Source: Maribacter flavus (lineage in GTDB: Bacteria; Bacteroidota; Bacteroidia; Flavobacteriales; Flavobacteriaceae). From it: 64,000 bases of DNA. The translations under genes and the position numbers were made by a program. The notes under the pieces were generated by a model, which saw only the letters and a list, made by a program, of their open reading frames with translations, was not told where the DNA came from and made no database searches. The stretch covers positions 1 to 64,000 of the forward strand of contig NZ_VUOE01000002.1 in assembly GCF_008386635.1 (NCBI RefSeq). The letters run 5' to 3'. Every line of letters starts with the position of its first letter. Position 1 is the stretch's first letter. Shown here one piece after another: positions 43,470-52,419 of the stretch.

Positions 43470-45143
43470 ATGAAGAAATTAAGTATGCTCTTTGTTATTG
43501 GACTTCTCTTATCGTGTAAAAATGAGTCGGCCGAACAGAAGGGCATTGTACTGTGGGAGCCCTACAATGATTCCGCCGAAGTGGCTGCAAATGCGGACCA
43601 TGAGATATCCAGAATGCGCTACAAACTCATCCAATCCAAAGTGCTGGACAAGAACGATGTTTTTCTACCCCTATATCATGAGGTTTCCAAAATGACGGAA
43701 ACCGAGTATGAGGCCTTGAAGCCTTTGATATTGGAGCAGGATATTTTCAGTATCCAGAAACATATTGATGCCAATACCCTGTCTTACGAAAAGCTGGTGT
43801 TGTTCTATCTCTATCGGATTTATAAATACGAGTTGAACAATGAAACAACCCTGAACACGATAATTGCACTGAATAAAGAGGTTGTGGCGGAAGCTCGAAA
43901 ATTGGACGAACAAAAGAAAAAGGGGACACTCCCCGAAGTTCGACATCCTATTTTCGGGATGCCCATCCTGTTAAAGGACAACATCAATACGACCGGGATG
44001 AAAACCACGGCAGGCAGTATCGCGCTGATGAACAATGAGGTAGCTGATTCGTTTATAGTTCAACGTTTAAAGGAAAACGGTGCCTTGATTTTAGGGAAAG
44101 TAAATCTCAGTGAATGGGCCTATTTCCTGTGCAGCGGCTGTCCCGTGGGGTATAGTGCCGTGGGTGGGCAGACCTTGAACCCGTATGGAAGAAGGATATT
44201 TGAAACAGGTGGTTCCAGCTCGGGAAGTGGTACTTCGGTGGCCGCAAATTATGGGGTTGCAGCCGTAGGAACGGAAACTTCGGGATCTATCCTCTCGCCA
44301 AGCAGTCAAAATTCGGTCGTCGGTTTAAAACCTACGATCGGACTTTTAAGCAGATCCGGAATTGTTCCTATCTCAAGTACCTTGGATACCCCGGGTCCCA
44401 TGACCAAAAATGTAGTCGATAATGGGATATTGTTATCGGCCATGTTGGGATTTGATACATCGGATTCAAAATCCGTCAGAGAAGAATTTCCCGGGATACT
44501 TTCGGCCGGTCTACAGCCGGAAGATTTTTCCGTTATGCGTCTTGGCGCCATGGTACCTTTGATGGAACGGGACAGCATTTATAAGGAAACTATTGAAGCG
44601 TTAAAATCGGCTGGGGCCCATATTGTTGAATTTACGCCGCCTGAGGTGGATATGGATGGTTTTTTGAGCATTCTTAACATTGACATGCGAAATGACTTAC
44701 CTGAATATTTAAAGGCGTATTCGAACCCTGAATCTGTAAAAATATCTTCCGTTGCCGATGCAGTTCATTTTAACAATACCGATTCCCTGACCCGAATTCC
44801 CTACGGTCAGGAGCTGTTTGAGGGTATTTTGGCCGACTCCACCACGGCGGAAGGTTTGGAGGAAATTAAGGCCAAGTTGGAAAATAGTGGAAGGACTTTT
44901 TTTGACACGGCGATGGATGCACATAATCTTGATGCTATTTTATCCATCAACAATTACCACGCGGGATATGCGGCCGTGGCAAAATACCCGGCCTTGACCA
45001 TACCCATGGGGTATAAATCAAGTGGGGAACCCATTGGCCTTACCTTTATTGGTAAGCCTTTCTCAGAGGCACATTTGCTGCGGATTGGAAAAGCTTTTGA
45101 AACATCGTTTCCAAAAAGGAAAATGCCCAAGGATTATCAATAA
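43470..45143 (+). CDS. Amidase signature family protein, lipoprotein
   Basis: A 557-residue predicted lipoprotein. The signal MKKLSMLFVIGLLLSCKN carries a lipobox with the cysteine near residue 16. The amidase signature is intact: catalytic lysine in MPILLKDNINTTGMKTTAGS (near residue 168) and serines in GGSSSGSGTSVAANYGVAAVGTETSGSI (near 247-265). The N-terminal 120 residues form a separate helical region. Amidase-signature enzymes hydrolyse amides, nitriles or carbamates, and the substrate here is unknown. I use ATG 43470; the frame opens at 43455 with TTG. It sits 11 bases before the P1-family peptidase gene, so both are probably co-expressed. Confidence 0.92.
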   Translation: MKKLSMLFVIGLLLSCKNESAEQKGIVLWEPYNDSAEVAANADHEISRMRYKLIQSKVLDKNDVFLPLYHEVSKMTETEYEALKPLILEQDIFSIQKHIDANTLSYEKLVLFYLYRIYKYELNNETTLNTIIALNKEVVAEARKLDEQKKKGTLPEVRHPIFGMPILLKDNINTTGMKTTAGSIALMNNEVADSFIVQRLKENGALILGKVNLSEWAYFLCSGCPVGYSAVGGQTLNPYGRRIFETGGSSSGSGTSVAANYGVAAVGTETSGSILSPSSQNSVVGLKPTIGLLSRSGIVPISSTLDTPGPMTKNVVDNGILLSAMLGFDTSDSKSVREEFPGILSAGLQPEDFSVMRLGAMVPLMERDSIYKETIEALKSAGAHIVEFTPPEVDMDGFLSILNIDMRNDLPEYLKAYSNPESVKISSVADAVHFNNTDSLTRIPYGQELFEGILADSTTAEGLEEIKAKLENSGRTFFDTAMDAHNLDAILSINNYHAGYAAVAKYPALTIPMGYKSSGEPIGLTFIGKPFSEAHLLRIGKAFETSFPKRKMPKDYQ

Positions 45144-45154
45144 ACAGGCGTTTT

Positions 45155-46282
45155 ATGAACCTCAGGATTTTTATATTACTTTTTCTAATTCAAGTCGGCA
45201 TCATGAATGCACAAAAAAGAATACGGGATTACGGAATCGAGGTCGGGGTCTTGAAAACCGGAAAATTCAATGCCATTACGGATGTTGAAGGAGTTTCAGT
45301 GGGGCACGAAACCCTGGTGGAAGGTGAAAATATAAGGACCGGAGTTACGGCCATTCTACCCCATTCCGGGAACATCTTCCAATCAAAGGTTCCCGCGGCG
45401 ATTTACATTGGCAACGGTTTTGGAAAATTGGCAGGCTATACTCAGGTAAAGGAATTGGGGACTATTGAAACCCCGATCATCTTGACCAATACGTTGAGCG
45501 TTCCTACAGCCTCCGAGACCTTGATTTCCTATACCTTGGATTTACCCGGCAATGAAGACGTGCGCTCCGTAAATTCGGTAGTAGGGGAAACAAATGACGG
45601 TTGGCTGAACGACATTCGAGGCAGACATGTACAACGGGAACACGTAATGAGTGCCATAAGAAACGCATCTTCCGGCCCGGTCAAGGAGGGAAATGTGGGT
45701 GCCGGCACAGGAACGATTTGTTTTGGATATAAAGGCGGAATTGGGACTTCGTCAAGGGTACTTCCAAAATCCTTGGGCGGATTCACCGTTGGGGTTTTGG
45801 TGCAAACGAATTTTGGCGGCGTGTTGGAAATCAATGGCGCACCTGTTGGGAAGGAACTGAATACATATCCATATCGGGACAAAATTATGAACGATGCCGA
45901 TGGTTCCTGTATGATTGTCATTATGACCGATGCCCCACTCGACGCCAGAAACCTGGAGCGTTTGGCCAAAAGAGGTATGATGGGATTGGCGAAAACCGGT
46001 GGTATCGCCTCCAATGGAAGTGGGGATTATGTCATGGCGGTTTCCACCAATGAGGCTGTGAGGATAGCCCATACCAGTAATCGTAGGTTTAATACCATGG
46101 AATTGTTGCGAAACGATGAAATGTCACCCTTGTTTTTGGCCGCCATCGAGGCAACGGAAGAAGCCATACTGAATTCCTTATTTTCGGCCAGTACCATGAC
46201 CGGAAGGGACGGACATCAAATAGAAGCCTTGCCGTTGGGTGAGGTGTTGCCAATACTTAAGAAGTATCGGAAAATTGAGTAA
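45155..46282 (+). CDS. P1 family (DmpA-like) N-terminal nucleophile aminopeptidase, exported
   Basis: A 375-residue exported hydrolase of peptidase family S58. A signal peptide (MNLRIFILLFLIQVGIMNA/Q) precedes the conserved ITDVEGVSVGHETLVEGENIRTGVTAILP. The presumed autocleavage serine lies in GGIGTSSRVLP (near residue 200), and the C-terminal half has MIVIMTDAPLDARNLERLAKRG. Members are cleaved autocatalytically into two chains and act as aminopeptidases or beta-peptidases. Coupled after the amidase gene, so the pair may form a small periplasmic degradation unit. Confidence 0.92.
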   Translation: MNLRIFILLFLIQVGIMNAQKRIRDYGIEVGVLKTGKFNAITDVEGVSVGHETLVEGENIRTGVTAILPHSGNIFQSKVPAAIYIGNGFGKLAGYTQVKELGTIETPIILTNTLSVPTASETLISYTLDLPGNEDVRSVNSVVGETNDGWLNDIRGRHVQREHVMSAIRNASSGPVKEGNVGAGTGTICFGYKGGIGTSSRVLPKSLGGFTVGVLVQTNFGGVLEINGAPVGKELNTYPYRDKIMNDADGSCMIVIMTDAPLDARNLERLAKRGMMGLAKTGGIASNGSGDYVMAVSTNEAVRIAHTSNRRFNTMELLRNDEMSPLFLAAIEATEEAILNSLFSASTMTGRDGHQIEALPLGEVLPILKKYRKIE

Positions 46283-46378
46283 TAGGAAAAGTTGCCATTC
46301 AATTTTTTCACGGACTTTGGGTACATCTAAAATCCGAAGAAATAGTTGGTTAAAGCCCATTTTTAACATTCCAAATCG

Positions 46379-46386
46379 TACTTTTG
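46379..46386 (+). promoter_or_regulatory. -7 box (TACTTTTG) for rimO
   Basis: TACTTTTG fits TAnnTTTG and lies 38 bases before ATG 46425. No TTG element is seen at the usual spacing. Confidence 0.5.
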
Positions 46387-46424
46387 CACCCGCCTTGTAA
46401 AAAAGGGATAAAGTAAGATAGGTC

Positions 46425-47726
46425 ATGCGGACAAAGACGCTAAAGAAGCATAAAATCAATGTAGTAACTTTGGGATGTAGCAAAAATGTCTACGATTCTG
46501 AGGTACTTATGGGCCAATTACGTGCCAATGACAAAGAAGTGGTACACGAGGAGGAAGGCAATGTGGTGGTCATTAATACCTGCGGATTCATCGCCAATGC
46601 CAAACAGGAAAGCGTAAATACCATTTTGGAATACGTCCAAAAAAAGGAAGAAGGCTTGGTAGACAAGGTTTTTGTGACCGGATGCTTGAGCGAACGTTAC
46701 AAGCCAGATTTACAGAAGGAAATACCCAATGTGGACGAATACTTTGGAACCAGTGAACTTCCCAATCTTTTAAAGGCTTTGGGGGCGGACTATAAGCATG
46801 AGCTTATTGGCGAACGTTTGACCACAACGCCTAAAAATTATGCTTATTTAAAAATTGCGGAAGGGTGCGATAGGCCCTGTTCCTTTTGTGCCATACCCCT
46901 AATGCGCGGGAAACATAAAAGCAAACCGATTGAGGAACTTGTTACCGAAGCGGAAAAACTTGCCAGTAAAGGCGTAAAGGAATTGATTCTTATAGCCCAG
47001 GACCTTACCTATTATGGGTTAGACCTCTACAAGAAAAGAAACCTGGCAGAACTATTGCGGCAGCTGGTCAAGGTTGAAGGTATTGAATGGATACGGTTAC
47101 ACTATGCCTTTCCAACGGGGTTTCCTATGGATGTTTTGGAGGTGATGCGGGAAGAACCCAAAATCTGCAACTATTTGGATATTCCGTTGCAGCATATTTC
47201 CGATAGCATCCTTAAAAGTATGCGCAGGGGAACTACCAAGGAAAAAACCACACAATTACTAAAGGATTTTAGGGAAGCGGTACCCGGAATGGCCATCCGT
47301 ACTACGTTGATCGTTGGGTATCCAGGCGAGATGGAAGCCGATTTTGAAACCCTAAAGTCATGGGTCGAGGAAATGAGGTTCGAGCGGTTGGGCTGTTTTA
47401 CCTATAGCCATGAGGAAAATACCCATGCCTACAATTTGGTGGATGATGTTCCCGAAGAAGTGAAGCAGGAACGTGCCAATACAATTATGGAGATACAGTC
47501 CCAAATCTCGTGGGAATTGAACCAGGAAAAAATAGGACGGACCTTCCGATGCATTATCGACAGAAAGGAAGGCAACTATTTTGTGGGCAGGACCGAGTTC
47601 GATTCACCGGATGTGGATAACGAAGTCTTGGTAGATGCAACTAAACACTATCTAAAACAAGGTGAATTCGTAGACCTTAAAATAACCGATGCGGCCGATT
47701 TTGATCTGTACGGGGAGCCCGCTTGA
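46425..47726 (+). CDS. rimO: Ribosomal protein S12 methylthiotransferase RimO
   Basis: A 433-residue radical SAM enzyme that methylthiolates the conserved aspartate of S12. The UPF0004 N-terminal domain has the three cluster cysteines (VTLGCSKNVYDSE, INTCGFI, VTGCLSERY). The radical SAM triad is EGCDRPCSFCAIPLMRG near residue 147. A C-terminal TRAM domain follows (IGRTFRCIIDRKEGNYFVGRTEFDSPDVD). The alternative MiaB is excluded by the CSKN N-terminal motif and the RimO-like ISWELNQEKIG region. Confidence 0.96.
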   Translation: MRTKTLKKHKINVVTLGCSKNVYDSEVLMGQLRANDKEVVHEEEGNVVVINTCGFIANAKQESVNTILEYVQKKEEGLVDKVFVTGCLSERYKPDLQKEIPNVDEYFGTSELPNLLKALGADYKHELIGERLTTTPKNYAYLKIAEGCDRPCSFCAIPLMRGKHKSKPIEELVTEAEKLASKGVKELILIAQDLTYYGLDLYKKRNLAELLRQLVKVEGIEWIRLHYAFPTGFPMDVLEVMREEPKICNYLDIPLQHISDSILKSMRRGTTKEKTTQLLKDFREAVPGMAIRTTLIVGYPGEMEADFETLKSWVEEMRFERLGCFTYSHEENTHAYNLVDDVPEEVKQERANTIMEIQSQISWELNQEKIGRTFRCIIDRKEGNYFVGRTEFDSPDVDNEVLVDATKHYLKQGEFVDLKITDAADFDLYGEPA

Positions 47727-47814
47727 CATAGAAAATAGATATTGACATATTTTAATTTATTTCCATTCCCTGTTTCTTTGAGCGCAATCGAGAGGTTAAC
47801 TGGTAAGAAGTATA

Positions 47815-48009
47815 TTATTTCTCGAAATACAGATAAATATAAATCGCCGCCCCAAAACTAACGGCATCCGTGGAGGTCAACTTCCAACCGTCTTTTGAAT
47901 AGGCATCCAGTTTTTCCTGGATTTCCTTTTGGGAGGATTTTACGATGTGTTTCGTATCCAGTGTAATTTTGCTGTAATAGATGAGGGTCTCTACCTTATA
48001 ATCGGCCAT
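47815..48009 (-). CDS. DUF4177-like protein (64 aa)
   Basis: A 64-residue protein: MADYKVETLIYYSKITLDTK, then SSQKEIQEKLDAYSKDGWKLTSTDA and IYIYLYFEK. The strand, helix ending G-W, and two strands match DUF4177. It is divergent in detail from the copy at 14185-14343 (helix QEKLDAYSKDGWKL against LEDTLNEYGRQGWRV). It is 18 bases downstream of the M14 peptidase gene on the same strand and probably co-transcribed. No function known. Confidence 0.75.
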   Translation of the reverse strand: MADYKVETLIYYSKITLDTKHIVKSSQKEIQEKLDAYSKDGWKLTSTDAVSFGAAIYIYLYFEK

Positions 48010-48027
48010 AACAGTATTGATTTTAGA

Positions 48028-50478
48028 CTAATTGACCATAAAGAGGGCATTGGCGAAAAATAATTTACCGTTTTCCCAAAAACCTCGGAACAGCGGGTTG
48101 TCTATCATGTAGATTACATGACCCCTTCCCATTCGTTCCGTTCCAAAAATCAGGGTTTCGGCAATTTTCTTCTTGGCCTCGCTACCTGCAAAACCGGAAA
48201 CTGGTATGTTCTGGCCTTCGGCTAGATACACGGCGTTTCCACCATCCAGATACTCGTATGAGCGATCACCCAGCTTTAGTGTAAAATAAGGTTCCTCATA
48301 TCCATAGGCCAAAGGGTTTGTGGTATCTACCGTAGTTTTAAAAATAGCGCCCGAAATGGTGGATTTGATATACTCCCGCTCCGAAGTGTCGAATGCCTGA
48401 AGGTTCACGGTACTGTCCCGTTGGTATTCCTTTTCCTTGACCCCAAATCCTTTTTGTTTTGCCAGTCCGTCCACAGCACCGCCCATGGCAATCAATTTTC
48501 CACCGTTGCTTACCCAGTCCTTGATTTTTTGGGCCACTTTCTCGGTAATAAAGCTATAGTACCCCCAGCCGTCGGGTAAAATGAGTATGTCATATTTAGA
48601 TAGATCCACCCGGTTAAAATAGCTTTCGTCCAATACGGTAATGGGATAATTGAGCTGTTGCTCAAAAAAGTGCCAGATTTCCCCAAACCGGAGGGTGGAT
48701 GCTGGCTCACCGGACAAAACGGCAATTTTTAGTTCTTGGAGCACTTCAACATAACTTGATCCAAAATCCTTTCCGCTTTCCACAAATCCGGTATTGGCGG
48801 GGGTTAGACTTTTTGCAAATTTTTTGGAGGCTCGGTCTAGTATTTGTGTAAAATCCGGAACATTCTTATTATCGGCACTTATTATGATCAAACTTCCACG
48901 GTCATAGTTTACTCCATCCAAACTAAAGGGTTTTTGGGCATATCGTACCCGTATTTTATGGTTCAGAAGTTCCGCCAGGAATTTGGCATCCTTCATACTG
49001 TTCCAATCCGCTAAATACCCATAGCTATTGGTATCGCCTATTCCATAGGTGCTGTTGGATGGTTGGAAGGTAGTTTTCTGAACATTGCTTTCCGTGGCAA
49101 GGGCATCCAGACCATAGGCATAGGGCAAGGACCACGCGGTAATGTCATAAGTTACGGAGTCGCTCAACATTGCCTTGGGTTCGAACAGCACCTTGGCCAA
49201 GCTTCCCCTGGTCTGGTCCGTGGAAACTATTAGGCTGTTTTCCGATGCCCTGAGGGTGCCTGTTTTAGAGGTAGCGTAATAGAATCCCTTGTAGCTTGCA
49301 TTGGTCCCTTTATCATATTTTATTTGGTGCTGATCTAATAAATTGGCCAGCGCTTCCAGCTTATCCGTATTTCCATTGAGAATAAAATTCTGATGGGTAA
49401 AATTCTTTTGGCTATAAAACTTTCTGAATTCTGTGTTCAACTTTTCCACATTTTTGCTGGCTACCTCCACGGTAGATAGTCCGGTAGTGTGGTGATGTGC
49501 AATACGGTCCTTGAGCGTAAGTGTGTCGCCAATACGGTTGATGATTCCCAGACCGGCCCTGCCGCTTCCGCCTTGTTCATAGGTCATTCCAATACCGCCA
49601 TTGTAGGTTGGATACGTATCCCCATAACTAGGATAGAGGAGGTCAAACCTTTCTTTGGTGAAATAGAACCAGCCGTTGGCATCAAAATACTTGGCGTGGT
49701 TTTTCCCTATGGTTTCCTGAAAATCGCGTTGAAAATCGGTAATGACCTCATGATAGGGTTCCGCCGCCGGGGCAAAGTAATAGGGATTGTCCACGCCCTG
49801 TTCGTGAAAATCGACATGTACGTGGGGCAGCCATTTATTGTACTGTTTTAATCGATGCCGACTCTCCACTTGGGTAAGCCAGGCCCAATCACGGTTGAGA
49901 TCGAACATATAGTGATTGCTTCGGCCACTCCACCAACCTTCATGGTGTTCCTTACTGTTTGGGTCCACATTGAAGGGCGAATTTTTATATTGGTTGTACC
50001 AGTTTACGTATCGGTCCCTACCATCTGGATTGATACACGGGTCCATGATGATCACAAGGTCTTCCAGATAATCCTTCTTATTGGTCAACAGTTCGTAAAT
50101 GGTCTGCATAGAGGCCTCCGTACTTACACTTTCGTTCCCATGAACATTGTAACTTAACCAGACAATGGCCTTGTTGGGTGCTGCTTCCCCATGAATATTT
50201 TTCAAGTGCACTTTCCTTATTTCCTCCAAATTCTTCATATTGGATTCCGTAGAAATGTAGGCCAATAGTAAGGGCCTTCTTTCGTTGGTCTCACCATATT
50301 GCATAAGTTGCATCCGCTTTGGTTCCTGTTGGGCCAGATATTGATAATAGTCCACAACTTGATGGTGCCTGGTGAATTGGGTGCCCAATTCATAACCTAA
50401 AAATTCCGAGGGTGATTTCAGCTGGCCAATTAACGCCAAGGGCAAGATAAAGAGAAGAGCGTGTACTAATTTTTTCAT
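48028..50478 (-). CDS. M14 family zinc carboxypeptidase, secreted
   Basis: An 816-residue exported metallopeptidase. A signal peptide covers about 1-18 (LLFILPLALIGQ). The M14 catalytic domain lies at about 40-330: zinc ligands H113 and E116 in NVHGNESVSTEA, and the third histidine in HVHVDFHEQGVDNPYYF near residue 225. The C-terminal half ends in a flavodoxin/glutamine-amidotransferase-like part (KYDILILPDGWGYYSF, VSNGGKLIAMGGAVDGLA). Members of this architecture cleave peptides or cell-wall peptides; the substrate is not known. A -7 box lies at 50507-50514 on the same strand, and repeat copy B is about 150 bases upstream. Confidence 0.93.
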   Translation of the reverse strand: MKKLVHALLFILPLALIGQLKSPSEFLGYELGTQFTRHHQVVDYYQYLAQQEPKRMQLMQYGETNERRPLLLAYISTESNMKNLEEIRKVHLKNIHGEAAPNKAIVWLSYNVHGNESVSTEASMQTIYELLTNKKDYLEDLVIIMDPCINPDGRDRYVNWYNQYKNSPFNVDPNSKEHHEGWWSGRSNHYMFDLNRDWAWLTQVESRHRLKQYNKWLPHVHVDFHEQGVDNPYYFAPAAEPYHEVITDFQRDFQETIGKNHAKYFDANGWFYFTKERFDLLYPSYGDTYPTYNGGIGMTYEQGGSGRAGLGIINRIGDTLTLKDRIAHHHTTGLSTVEVASKNVEKLNTEFRKFYSQKNFTHQNFILNGNTDKLEALANLLDQHQIKYDKGTNASYKGFYYATSKTGTLRASENSLIVSTDQTRGSLAKVLFEPKAMLSDSVTYDITAWSLPYAYGLDALATESNVQKTTFQPSNSTYGIGDTNSYGYLADWNSMKDAKFLAELLNHKIRVRYAQKPFSLDGVNYDRGSLIIISADNKNVPDFTQILDRASKKFAKSLTPANTGFVESGKDFGSSYVEVLQELKIAVLSGEPASTLRFGEIWHFFEQQLNYPITVLDESYFNRVDLSKYDILILPDGWGYYSFITEKVAQKIKDWVSNGGKLIAMGGAVDGLAKQKGFGVKEKEYQRDSTVNLQAFDTSEREYIKSTISGAIFKTTVDTTNPLAYGYEEPYFTLKLGDRSYEYLDGGNAVYLAEGQNIPVSGFAGSEAKKKIAETLIFGTERMGRGHVIYMIDNPLFRGFWENGKLFFANALFMVN

Positions 50479-50506
50479 ATAGTGATTCTAAAGTGTCCAA
50501 AAGTCT

Positions 50507-50514
50507 CAAAGCTA
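50507..50514 (-). promoter_or_regulatory. -7 box (TAGCTTTG) for the M14 peptidase gene
   Basis: On the minus strand TAGCTTTG fits TAnnTTTG and lies 28 bases upstream of ATG 50478. It supports an independent promoter just before the M14 gene. Confidence 0.5.
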
Positions 50515-50578
50515 CCAAATTATTGATAATTTTTATCATGTGAAATGGGGTTTTCGACGATTATATGGGCTATTCCAA

Positions 50579-50672
50579 GCCTTTAAATTTAGGTCAATAG
50601 TTAGATTTTTAAACATTTCTTTTTGTAGAGTTATTTAACTTACCATTGCAAATCCCTCTATGAGGGTTTCAT
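50579..50672. repeat. Dispersed intergenic repeat, copy B (about 94 bp)
   Basis: Aligns gaplessly with 14095-14188 (76 of 94 matches by hand count). It carries the same small hairpin, CCCTC/GAGGG (50653-50663). On the minus strand its far end is about 100 bases upstream of the M14 peptidase start, pointing toward it. On the plus strand bshC starts 73 bases downstream. Confidence 0.7.
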
Positions 50673-50745
50673 TTGGGCTAATTAACGTATTTTTTGGAAC
50701 TCTAAAGTAGGAACGTTTTATATTTACGCGTACTAAGCATTTTAT

Positions 50746-52350
50746 ATGGAAATTGATTGTTTGCCTTTTCGAAAGACCGGTTATTTTTCTAAACTGATTT
50801 GTGATTATATAGAGGAAAAAGAAACACTTACATCCCTTTACGGTCAATTTCCAAAACTGGAAAATTTTGAAAGGCAGATACGGGAGAAAAACGCAAATTT
50901 TTCGGTTTCCGGAAGGAAGACTTTGGTAAAGAGCCTGAAAGCACAATACGTGGACGTTAAAACTTCCAGTTTGACATCGGAAAATATTCAATCCTTACAT
51001 GATGAAAATACCTTTACGGTAACCACAGGGCATCAACTTAACCTCTTTACGGGACCTTTGTATTTTCTGTATAAAATCGTTTCGACAATCAACCTTTCCA
51101 AGGTTTTAAAGGAGACCTATGGCGATTATAATTTTGTTCCCGTGTATTGGATGGCGACAGAAGATCACGATTTTGAGGAAATCAACTATTTCAATTTTAA
51201 AGGGAAGAAGATACAGTGGAACAAAAATGCATCGGGGGCGGTTGGACATCTTTCAACGGAAGGCCTGGATGAAGTCTTCGAGATATTTTCAAATACCATC
51301 GGAGGAAGTAAAAATGCCGATTACCTAAAAAATCTTTTCACGAAAGCCTACCTGAAACATAAAAATCTGACAAGGGCCACACGCTATTTGACAAATGAAT
51401 TGTTCAAGGAGCAGGGGCTGGTAATAGTAGATGGTGACGATCATCATTTGAAGGAATTATTGGTTCCCTATATTAAAAAGGACCTATTCGAACAAGTCTC
51501 CTTTACATCGGTATCAAAAAAAATATCGGAAATACAGCAAATGGACCCAGATTATGGTATCCAGGTAAACCCTAGGGAAATTAACTACTTCTATCTTAAG
51601 GATGGCATTAGGGAGCGCATTGTGGAAAGGGATGGCAAATTTTATATCAACGATACCCAATTGTCTTTTACAAAAGAGGAATTACTGGAAGAGCTCCAAA
51701 CGTATCCAGAACGATTTTCGCCCAATGTGGTGGCAAGACCTTTGTATCAGGAAGTAATATTACCCAATTTGTGCTATATAGGCGGGGGCGGTGAGCTGGC
51801 GTATTGGTTACAGTTAAAGGCCTCTTTCCAAGCCATGGAAGTACCGTTTCCTATACTATTATTACGAAATTCTGTCTTGATAATTACCGAAAAACAGAAT
51901 GAAAAGCTGGACAAATTGAACGTGAGCCATGAAGACATTTTTTTAAAACGGCACAGTTTGATCAATAAGAAAATCAGGGAGGTATCGAACATCGACATAG
52001 ATTTTTCACCGCAAAAAAAGTTTTTGGAAGAACAGTTCAAGGGGTTGTACGATTTGGCCGAACAGACGGACAAGTCCTTTTTGGGAGCGGTAAAGGCCCA
52101 GGAAGTAAAGCAGAAGAAAGGCCTTGATAAATTGGAAAAACGACTGTTAAAGGCCCAAAAAAGAAAATTGGAGGACCATGTGGTCCGGTTGACGGATATT
52201 CAGAACCAACTCTTTCCAGGTCAGTCCCTTCAGGAACGCCAATTGAACTTTTCAGAACTGTATTTGGAATATGGTGAGGAATTGATACCAATGCTTCTAA
52301 AGCACTTAAATCCATTGGATTTGAATTTTTTTGTACTCTCCATAAAGTAA
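50746..52350 (+). CDS. bshC: Bacillithiol biosynthesis cysteine-adding enzyme BshC
   Basis: A 534-residue cytosolic enzyme that adds cysteine to glucosaminyl-malate in the last step of bacillithiol synthesis. Recognisable features are TVTTGHQLNLFTGPLYFLYKI near residue 92, VYWMATEDHDFEEINYF near 135 and LCYIGGGGELAYWLQLKASF near 345. A long coiled-coil stretch lies at about 430-500 (KAQEVKQKKGLDKLEKRLLKAQKRKLEDHVVRL). BshA and BshB are not in this window. Bacillithiol is the main low-molecular-weight thiol in many Bacteroidota and is tied to redox and metal homeostasis. Confidence 0.95.
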   Translation: MEIDCLPFRKTGYFSKLICDYIEEKETLTSLYGQFPKLENFERQIREKNANFSVSGRKTLVKSLKAQYVDVKTSSLTSENIQSLHDENTFTVTTGHQLNLFTGPLYFLYKIVSTINLSKVLKETYGDYNFVPVYWMATEDHDFEEINYFNFKGKKIQWNKNASGAVGHLSTEGLDEVFEIFSNTIGGSKNADYLKNLFTKAYLKHKNLTRATRYLTNELFKEQGLVIVDGDDHHLKELLVPYIKKDLFEQVSFTSVSKKISEIQQMDPDYGIQVNPREINYFYLKDGIRERIVERDGKFYINDTQLSFTKEELLEELQTYPERFSPNVVARPLYQEVILPNLCYIGGGGELAYWLQLKASFQAMEVPFPILLLRNSVLIITEKQNEKLDKLNVSHEDIFLKRHSLINKKIREVSNIDIDFSPQKKFLEEQFKGLYDLAEQTDKSFLGAVKAQEVKQKKGLDKLEKRLLKAQKRKLEDHVVRLTDIQNQLFPGQSLQERQLNFSELYLEYGEELIPMLLKHLNPLDLNFFVLSIK

Positions 52351-52419
52351 TTCTTAGCTTTCAAAGGCTGTAAAGGAAATTAACTTCCCGGGTCGAATCG
52401 GGAAATTCAAAACATAATA

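Noticed and set aside
45529-46014. Minus-strand open frame of 161 codons
   Set aside because: Antisense to the P1-family peptidase gene, with no family match or signal.
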